Assembly: GCA_033439685.1 (NCBI GenBank)
Contig: JAUEDM010000002.1
Span: 620,001 to 684,000 of the forward strand
Source of the DNA: Apodospora peruviana
Lineage: Eukaryota > Ascomycota > Sordariomycetes > Sordariales > Lasiosphaeriaceae
DNA length: 64,000 bases
Reading direction: 5' to 3'
Shown here one piece after another: positions 57,856 to 64,000 of this stretch. The number at the start of each line of letters is the position of its first letter. Position 1 is the stretch's first letter. The position numbers were made by a program, and so were the translations under genes. Under the pieces are notes generated by a model. The model ran no database searches and was not told where the DNA came from. It saw only the letters and a list, made by a program, of their open reading frames with translations.

Positions 57856-58809
57856 CTATTGCTGATCTGCTGAAAGAACGCCAGCAGAGACGAGTTCGCT
57901 AACAAACGTCTTGATAGCCTCAACCGCGATATCCGCAATCTCCTCCGCCTCCTCGAAGGTCGGATCAAAAGAAGCCACAGTCAACGACGCCGGCTTCGTC
58001 AATCTCACAATGCTCCGTAAACTCTCAGTCAGCTCCCCATCCAACAAGCCGCCAGGGGCAGAAAACTTGTTGACCATGCCCAAAGAGACACCCAAGCAGT
58101 CCAAATCGATGTGAATCATGGCCGGACCCAGCTGTTTTCTGTCCAGAACCCGACCAAGCTCTCCCACATAATCGACCTTTTCCTCCGTGCTCCCCCATAC
58201 CACATCGAACCCGGCCTCAACAACCCTCTGTCTCTCAACATCCGTAACGTCCCGCATACCGACATGCACCAGCTTACCTAAATCAAGCGGCCGATAACCC
58301 GGCATGGTCGCTAACAGACCCTTCCAGCACTGGCCCGCAAGCATAGCGATCGGCATCGAGTCGAAATAACCGCTCATGATCGTATCCGGCGTGTTGAAGT
58401 CATCGTGCGCGTCGAACCAGATGCACCCTATATCATCGCTCTTGAATGCTGCTGCTGCACAGATGCCCGCAGCCACCCCGACAGACGCGGTACAGTTCCC
58501 CGCCAGGATGATTGGAAATGACCCGTTATCCAGCTCCTGCGTGACGATCTTTGAAGTTTGCCGGAGAAGCGCGAAGCTCCTGCCGATGTCGCCGTCGAAA
58601 TCGTCTGACACATCAAGTTCAATCTCGCGGACGGTGACTCCGAGTGTGGTGAGGGTTGCTGGCAAGCCGCCGGGGTGCGGACGACTTGGGTACGGCCACT
58701 GGCGGAGAAAACTGGGGCCTGCGCCTGGTCCGACGCCGCGGAGGCCGACGTGGAAAGGGGAGTATATGATCGTAACGGATTTCAGGGTGTTGTTGTTGTT
58801 GTTGACCAT
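57856..58809 (-). CDS. Arginase/agmatinase-fold (ureohydrolase) family protein
   Basis: Single exon, 317 aa, the normal length of the ureohydrolase family, which cleaves guanidino groups using two Mn(II) ions. Visible family motifs are GCIWFDAHDDFNTPDT (the DAHxD metal site) with SGYFDSMPIAML, and IHIDLDCLGVSLGMVNKFS (the D-x-D metal site, where the usual following DP is LG). The first metal motif, normally GG[DN]HS, reads AGNCTASVG, so the His ligand is replaced by Cys. The N-terminus has a short poly-Asn run (MVNNNNNT). The fold is clear, but the altered metal ligands leave the reaction uncertain; it may be a divergent or inactive paralogue. Its stop lies 57 bp from that of the convergent HET gene. 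Confidence 0.82.
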   Translation of the reverse strand: MVNNNNNTLKSVTIIYSPFHVGLRGVGPGAGPSFLRQWPYPSRPHPGGLPATLTTLGVTVREIELDVSDDFDGDIGRSFALLRQTSKIVTQELDNGSFPIILAGNCTASVGVAAGICAAAAFKSDDIGCIWFDAHDDFNTPDTIMSGYFDSMPIAMLAGQCWKGLLATMPGYRPLDLGKLVHVGMRDVTDVERQRVVEAGFDVVWGSTEEKVDYVGELGRVLDRKQLGPAMIHIDLDCLGVSLGMVNKFSAPGGLLDGELTESLRSIVRLTKPASLTVASFDPTFEEAEEIADIAVEAIKTFVSELVSAGVLSADQQ

Positions 58810-59196
58810 TTTGATGGAATTTCTGAAGAATATGGGTGGTGGTGGACGATGAGGATGATGCTGGAAGAAGTCATTTAATTGGTTCTCTCGAATTTCGAGG
58901 GAGATGGCACTTTGACTGATGTGGGAAGGTGTCTGACTCTTTCGGAAAGACTCTTTCCGATCGAGCGGAAGGCTAACTGGAAACTAGACTGGCTCTTCTG
59001 GACAGGGGATTAATTACCTAAGTACGGTACTTGTTGGTGCTGACTGTTACGGTGGGAGTGAGACTTAGGTACTCTGAGTGTATTAACTTTCGATTGGACC
59101 TTTCTTTCAACTTTCTCCTATCACCACCAACCCGCACCACCAACCCTTTCAAGCTCTCACCGGGCACATCCCACTTGGGCGCCACCAGCCAACATC

Positions 59197-60122
59197 ATGT
59201 TCAAGAGCCAGCTTTCGCAGTTCTTTTCCCCGGCCCCTACCTTTTCCGAAGCAGATGTGCCCGCTCAGGACGGTAAAGTATTCATCGTCACGGGCGGCTC
59301 ATCGGGCATCGGCCTAGAGCTCTGCAAAACCCTCTACCAGAAAAACGGCCAAGTCAACATCGCGGGCCGATCGGAACCCAAGGCCCTCGAAGCAATCCAA
59401 GCGATGCGAAACGCTGCTCCGGCATCCTCTGGAACTCTCCACATCTCCTGCTCGACCTCGCCGACCTCGGCAGCATCAAAGCCGCCGTCGACACCTTCAA
59501 GACCAAAGAGTCCCGTCTACACGTCCTCTGGAACAATGCGGGCGTGTCCCAGCCTCCCGCTGGTAGCCTCTCCAAGCAGGGCATCGAGTTGCAGCTCGCG
59601 ACTAACTGTCTCGGGCCGCTCCTTTTCACCCAGTTCCTCTTGCCGCTGCTCAAGTCAACCGCCGCCGTTGCTACAAAAGATGCATCGTCTTCTGTCCGAG
59701 TCATCTGGACGTCAAGCCAAATGGTAGAGCTCCCAGCTCCCCAGGGAGGTATAGTCATGTTTGAACTGCGCACACCACCTGTAAACGTCACGCGCAATTA
59801 CGTCAACTCCAAGACGGGCAACCTGCTTCTGGCCACCGAGACCCCTATGACCAAATACCTCGCTTGGCCGCTGCTGCACTCTGCGAGACTGGCTGCCCTG
59901 ACGGAACTGTAGGCCGGCTTGTCGGGGGACATTACACCTCAGAGAAACGGATGCTATGTTGTGCCCTGGGGCAGAATTGCTGGGTCTTCTGGTGATAGTA
60001 GTACTGGTGGCGATTTGAGGAAGGACTTGGTTGGCGCGACGAAATTGGTCGAGGATGGCGGGACTGGGCACGCAGCGGAGTTTTGGGGCTGGTGCGTTGA
60101 GATGACCAGAGAGTCTCAGTGA
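59197..60122 (+). pseudogene. Short-chain dehydrogenase pseudogene
   Basis: Starts well: FKSQLSQFFSPAPTFSEAD, DGKVFIVTGGSSGIGLELCK (cofactor motif) and NIAGRS. Near 59440 the reading must shift one base to continue as LLLDLADLGSIKAAVDTF, WNNAGVSQPPAGS and VRVIWTSSQMVE. The Y-x-x-x-K segment is present (NYVNSKTGNLLLATE), but the usual next 30 or so residues, with the PG turn, are missing; the sequence jumps to YLAWPLLHSARLAALTEL. TAG at 59910-59912 replaces the Trp expected there, after which the same frame continues AGLSGDI ... NGCYVVPWGRIAG to a stop at 60122. So the gene carries a frameshift, an internal deletion and a nonsense change. Confidence 0.82.
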
Positions 60123-61007
60123 TATGAGTGATGCTATAATTGCTTCTGCCATAAACAATAAGACCTGGTTGAACGTCGTCTTCTCACAGGTTATCCTGGT
60201 CCTTAGGCAAGTAGTATGTCAGTAACATGTCATCTAATTATGCAAAAACAACGTGAAGGTTCCCAGAAAGCTGTCGAGGTCTCGTACGGTGCTGCGCGTT
60301 GCTACCGATTGTGCGTTTATGCGTTCCCGGCCAAGTATCTGAGCATGATGAAAAAAATCAGCACTGCATTTTTAGGCCCGCTCGAGGTGTTGAAAGAAGG
60401 CTGGACTTGTCTCTCCTCCGTCGCGGCTAAAATTGCAGTGCTAGTATGGTCGAGTCACCGGAGTCCATCAGCCATTTGCCCCAATTTCGAAACAAGCATT
60501 GCGATTGGTGGAGTTATGGCCCATGAGAACCGTATAGATTCACGACGGGGGTGTGTGTATTCGGATCGATAAGCGGCGGTCGGGGATAACAGCTAGGGAA
60601 GTCATTTTGGATTTTAGGGAGTCCGCTTTGGGATAAACAGCAACAGGGTGCATGACCTAGCAAAGAGAATCGAATTCGATTTGAACTGGTGACAGTCCGT
60701 TGCTAAGGTAAAGCGATATCGACCAATGAGCTGGGACTTATAAGCTGGTGGTCAAAAGGTAGATGTTTGAAGAGCTTGAGAGTCGACATCTCAAGTTCTC
60801 TTGTTCAGCTAAGAATCTAGCATGATACAAAGAATAAAGAACCAGCTGATCATTGTCAAGCAGCATTGGCACCACTCACGTGTTCACAGTTGAAATGTCG
60901 CAGGACGGGCAAGACAGGCATGCGGCATGCTGACATGCTCCAAACAAAAACAAAAGTGATGGAGTTCCGGCTCGGGAGGGCAAACAATCTGCAAGTTCTG
61001 AAAAGCC
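60123..61007. other. Intergenic stretch
   Basis: About 885 bp between the SDR pseudogene and the tRNA-Gly terminator. No gene or structured RNA recognised. Confidence 0.4.
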
Positions 61008-61034
61008 AAAAAAAAAAAAAAAAAAAAAAAAAAA
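61008..61034 (-). terminator. Pol III terminator of tRNA-Gly (T27)
   Basis: A homopolymer of 27 A on the plus strand (27 T on the minus strand), 31 nt beyond the tRNA-Gly 3' end. It is far longer than needed for Pol III termination and probably length-variable. Confidence 0.6.
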
Positions 61035-61065
61035 GTCAACGGTCAACGGTCAAAAGTAATTGACT

Positions 61066-61136
61066 TGCGTCAGCCGCGAATCGAACGCGGGGCCCATCGA
61101 TGGCAACGATGGATTTTACCACTAAACCACTGACGC
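61066..61136 (-). tRNA. tRNA-Gly (anticodon GCC)
   Basis: 71-nt cloverleaf on the minus strand. The acceptor is GCGTCAG pairing with CTGACGC, discriminator A. The anticodon stem CATCG/CGATG has the loop TTGCCAT, so the anticodon is GCC. The T-arm is CCGCG-TTCGATT-CGCGG. No intron. All conserved bases are present. Confidence 0.95.
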
Positions 61137-61410
61137 TCGTGACTTCCTTGAATGGATATGCGTTTTGTTTTGTGGTGGAGCTGTTCATATTCTCTCTCTA
61201 GTTTGTCCATGTGGAGACGGGGTTTGTGCATGATTCAGGGGTATGTTGCCGGATGTACAACAAAACACAGCTCTCAAATGCTCAAATAAGGTAATGAAAA
61301 AAAAACCCCCCGACATTATTAAATCTAAAATCTCCTCATTATTTCTCTATCTCTCTACGGCAATAGCTGAAACAAAGAAAACACAACACAAAAAGAAAAC
61401 CGTCCAGAAC

Positions 61411-62379
61411 TCAAAAGTTGGCAGTAACACCCGGCCTGATATCCTCCAGCAAACCCACCAGCTCCGCCCAAACCCGCTCCTGCGCCATCCGTCCATCCTT
61501 ATCCGTGACCACCGACGCGGGCTCAGAGACCTCGCAATCAGACAAATACTTGCCGTGCGTCTCGGCGCCCTGAGAGCCCGCCCATACAAGCGTGCGGCTG
61601 CCAACCTCGGTCGACCGCGCCGCGAGCGTCCTGATCAGCCAAAACACCCACGAATCGGTCTCCCGGCTCAGTCCAGAGTGGCACAAGCCAGGGTTTGTCA
61701 AATTGACCGTCACCAGGTCGTTACGGTCCGCGAGCGCGCGGCCCGCGTACACCTGCAGCAGCTTGGAGACGGGGTACTGGTCATCCCAGTTGGCTTCGGC
61801 TTTTTCTTTATTGCTGACGGTCGCAAAGATCTGGCCTTCTGGTGCGAATTTCTGCGGGAAGGTGGTGTGGCCGTGGACTTCGGACACGATGAACGAGAGG
61901 GTTGGCCTGGTGTCGAATTTGGTGGCGGTCGCTTTGAGGGTCGGCATGATCAGCGCAGCGAGGAGAAATGTCGAGATAACGTTGACGGTGATGGACTCCT
62001 CATGACCTTCGACCAGTCGGAAATTGCCCGAGGCGATGCCGGCGTTGGCGATGAAGATGTCGACGCGATCCAGCTCGGCAACGACCCGCGCGCCGAACTT
62101 GAGCACGCTGTCGTAGCTGGACAGGTTGAGCGGCCAAACTTGGATGGTTTGAGGTGAACAGTTGGTGGTGGTCTCGATGTCGCGCTTTGCTTCTTCGCCT
62201 CTTTCGAGGCTCCGCGAGGTGATGATCATGCGGCTGGCGCCCAGGCGGACAAAGTGCCGCGCTGCCTCCTTGCCGAGCCCCGAGTTGCCGCCTGTGATGA
62301 CGATTGTCTTGCCGGCGTAGTAGCCTTTGGGGTATGGCAGGCCGTAGCTCTTGATGAATTGGCTGTAGAAGAAACCCAT
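61411..62379 (-). CDS. Short-chain dehydrogenase, retinol-dehydrogenase-like
   Basis: Single exon, 322 aa from ATG 62379 (MGFFYSQFIKSYGLPYP); an in-frame ATG at 62469 would add 30 residues. Motifs are GKTIVITGGNSGLGKEAARH (cofactor motif TGxxxGxG), FIANAGIA (NAG), the active-site serine in SFIVSEVHGHT, and QYPVSKLLQVY (Y-x-x-x-K). TNPGLCHSGLSR is the PG segment after the active site. This arrangement is typical of the retinol dehydrogenase/WWOX-like fungal SDRs, which often sit near secondary-metabolite or detoxification genes; no such cluster is visible here. Substrate unknown. Confidence 0.92.
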   Translation of the reverse strand: MGFFYSQFIKSYGLPYPKGYYAGKTIVITGGNSGLGKEAARHFVRLGASRMIITSRSLERGEEAKRDIETTTNCSPQTIQVWPLNLSSYDSVLKFGARVVAELDRVDIFIANAGIASGNFRLVEGHEESITVNVISTFLLAALIMPTLKATATKFDTRPTLSFIVSEVHGHTTFPQKFAPEGQIFATVSNKEKAEANWDDQYPVSKLLQVYAGRALADRNDLVTVNLTNPGLCHSGLSRETDSWVFWLIRTLAARSTEVGSRTLVWAGSQGAETHGKYLSDCEVSEPASVVTDKDGRMAQERVWAELVGLLEDIRPGVTANF

Positions 62380-62520
62380 GATGGAGATTGGTGGTGTTCG
62401 TGCTGAAGACTGGTGGGTGAGAAGGTCAAGAGGTAGAAAGTGTTTGATAAGTGGAAATGTAAATAACAAGAGAGTGATGATGAAGGAAGAAAAGGAGAGG
62501 AATGGGGTGGACAGTCAGGA

Positions 62521-62528
62521 TATATATA
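62521..62528 (-). promoter_or_regulatory. TATA-like element of the SDR gene
   Basis: TATATATA on the minus strand, 142-149 nt upstream of the SDR start codon. Form and spacing fit a core promoter; assigned from sequence alone. Confidence 0.45.
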
Positions 62529-63162
62529 GGTATTGTCTTTGCAAGTTTTTGTTGTTGTTTAACTTTGGGTTCCGACTCCGTTGATAGGGGTTTGGTTTCT
62601 GCGACGGATTTAAAGAGCCCACCACCATCAAAGTCCGGGCTCGGCCGGGCGGGACATGAGCCCACCAACTGTACATCGGAGAACCGTCTCTTTGAGCTGA
62701 AACTGTGATTTGACAGCCCTTGCGCCTTAGCAAAATCAATATTTTTTATGAAGTTGTCTAGTATCTAGCACAAGAGCCGCCGTCATGAGCGGCAGTGGAT
62801 CATTGAGCCCGGAGATTGGGTGTATTCTTCACAACTCGCATCCTTGTATATTCAGAATGCCAAATGGCGTTAACATGATCACACCCTCCCTCGCGCGTTT
62901 ATTTCGCCCTTAATGAGTATTGTTCACAAGCAGTGCAACTTGTGAGCGGTATATCCTAATTAGCTCCATTATGATGCCCCCCCGGGTCGTGCGAAAGCAG
63001 AGTCCTGAAAGTTCGAGCCAACCCCACCAGTCTTCGCACAAGAACTTCCTCCCTTCCGAAACGTAGTAATTATACAGATTCTGGCAGTTGATTTCCTGCT
63101 TTTTACCTCGTAGCCACCTTTCCATACTTGTTCTGCCTTGCCACTAGACCTAGCACATGCAC
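62529..63162. other. Intergenic stretch
   Basis: About 630 bp holding the upstream region of the SDR gene and the 3' flank of the last hypothetical gene. No gene recognised. Confidence 0.4.
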
Positions 63163-63989
63163 CTACATGAACCGTCTTCCCGGGAAGCCCGCCTGATAAG
63201 AATCATCCTGATTCTCGGTATTAAGAAATTCAGAAACCCAAGCGCCAAAAGCGATAGGCCCGGAATCATCAAATCCGGGCAAAGAAGCAGATGTGTCAGG
63301 CCCAAGACTATCAAAAGTGCTTATGGTTAGAGATTCCCAGGTAGCCAGATAACGTAATCGGTAGGTTGAGTTCCGACACCAGCAAGATAGCTGACTCCAG
63401 GAACGTATGGACCAGAGAAATGGGCGCCCTGGACCGGGCTCCAGATTAGTGACATCGGGTTCTTCGGACCCTTGTCGGCCGGGAGCACAGAGACAAGAGG
63501 TCGCATCGCAGATTGCGCATCTGTGCTCCTGCAGAACCTGACTCCCACCCGTGCCTTGTAATAGGTTCAGGTTGGCGGCTGTCAAAGGAAGATTGTCAGG
63601 CGCAGATACTGGGTTTAGATACGAGCTGGTTATGCCGATGCTTGATCTATCCAAGCTGGGGCTGCCAGGTCTTGGCTCAACCGGCTCAATGGGAATCGCC
63701 GGTCGATCTTTTGTTCTGCCCCATAATCTGGCTGGCTCTACCCGGTCTGCAGGTGAAAATGGATCGACGTAAGGCTCGGGCTCGACGCTAGTTGCCGATT
63801 GCAGACGCGTTGCGAGGTTTGATGAAGGAGTGTCACGATGCCGGTAATAATTGTCGGACCTTTGACTTTGGTAGATCAGAAAACGGATTGTCCTCCGAGA
63901 GCAGGGCTAAACAATTAAAAGGGAATTGACCTCTTAGATTTCCTCTCCCGTTCTGATGGCTTTGCTTGAGGGTCCTGGGGCGGTGCCAT
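63163..63989 (-). CDS. Hypothetical, mostly disordered protein
   Basis: Proposed model join(63989..63931, 63892..63163), 262 aa, beginning MAPPQDPQAKPSERERKSKR. The joining intron (GTCAAT...CTCGGAG) would be only 38 nt, shorter than others here, so the first exon is uncertain. The second exon is well supported by a long open, coding-like frame. The protein is rich in Pro, Glu and Ser (IEPVEPRPGSPS), has a Cys cluster CAICDATSCLC, and has no TM segment or known domain. No function assigned. An alternative is a start inside the long exon at 63654. Confidence 0.45.
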
Positions 63990-64000
63990 GTTATCTTCGT

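Noticed and set aside
61008..61034. A27 tract as a retroposon poly(A) tail
   Set aside because: It lies just downstream of tRNA-Gly on the minus strand, where it serves as a Pol III T-run. No target-site duplication or processed gene body is seen.
61243..62157. 304-codon plus-strand frame opposite the SDR gene
   Set aside because: Antisense shadow of a clear SDR. No motifs and a poor start region.

Overview
The window is nuclear DNA of a filamentous ascomycete, most likely a Sordariomycete. The evidence is short spliceosomal introns (mostly 50-100 nt, GTAAGT-type donors, CTRAY-type branch sites), tRNA genes ended by T-runs, and fungus-only families: HET domain, rhodopsin-like 7TM, DUF6594, DUF7708, Opi1/CCG-8 and a patatin-NACHT NLR. 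I see no bacterial, viral or organellar segment, no rRNA gene, no CRISPR array, and no transposon with reverse transcriptase, integrase or transposase.

Layout. 0-3 kb: gene-poor, one tRNA-Val. 3.1-7.3 kb: a secreted short tyrosinase/catechol oxidase and a rhodopsin-like membrane protein. 7.3-17.8 kb: a run of broken genes. It holds a HeLo-type C-terminal exon relic, an LRxLPxELR-type protein with frameshifts, a membrane protein with a stop and a frameshift, a 4.2-kb patatin-NACHT NLR whose exons join perfectly but carry four in-frame stops, and a frameshifted single-TM protein. 17.8-23.6 kb: mostly empty, with an intron-containing tRNA-Glu(UUC) and one three-exon hypothetical gene. 23.6-30 kb: conserved genes, AP-1 mu and the Opi1/CCG-8 regulator. 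31-38.8 kb: an LRAT/PLAAT-like Cys-His protein, a DUF6594 membrane protein divergent from a 919-aa membrane protein with two retropepsin-like domains, and an MDR oxidoreductase. 39.8-50 kb: a decayed HET gene, an intact epoxide hydrolase, a large DUF7025-type AAA ATPase and a DUF7708 STAND-like protein. 52-64 kb: a nucleotidyltransferase-fold protein with a disordered tail, a six-exon SDR, an intact HET gene, an arginase-fold protein, an SDR pseudogene, tRNA-Gly, an intact SDR and a disordered hypothetical protein.

Functional themes. One is housekeeping: clathrin adaptor, Opi1 regulator and AAA ATPase, all with clean frames. The other is accessory defence and self/non-self recognition: HET twice, patatin-NACHT, DUF7708 STAND, a HeLo relic, DUF6594, and the tandem retropepsin protein. 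At least seven accessory loci are broken by stops or indels while their conserved neighbours are perfect. That argues for real decay (birth-and-death evolution, possibly repeat-induced point mutation for the C-to-T type stops) rather than poor sequence. The most unusual intact feature is the divergent pair at 33-37.3 kb, a DUF6594 protein and a membrane-anchored tandem retropepsin protein.

Exon boundaries were placed by eye from splice consensus, reading frame and family conservation. No database search was run.
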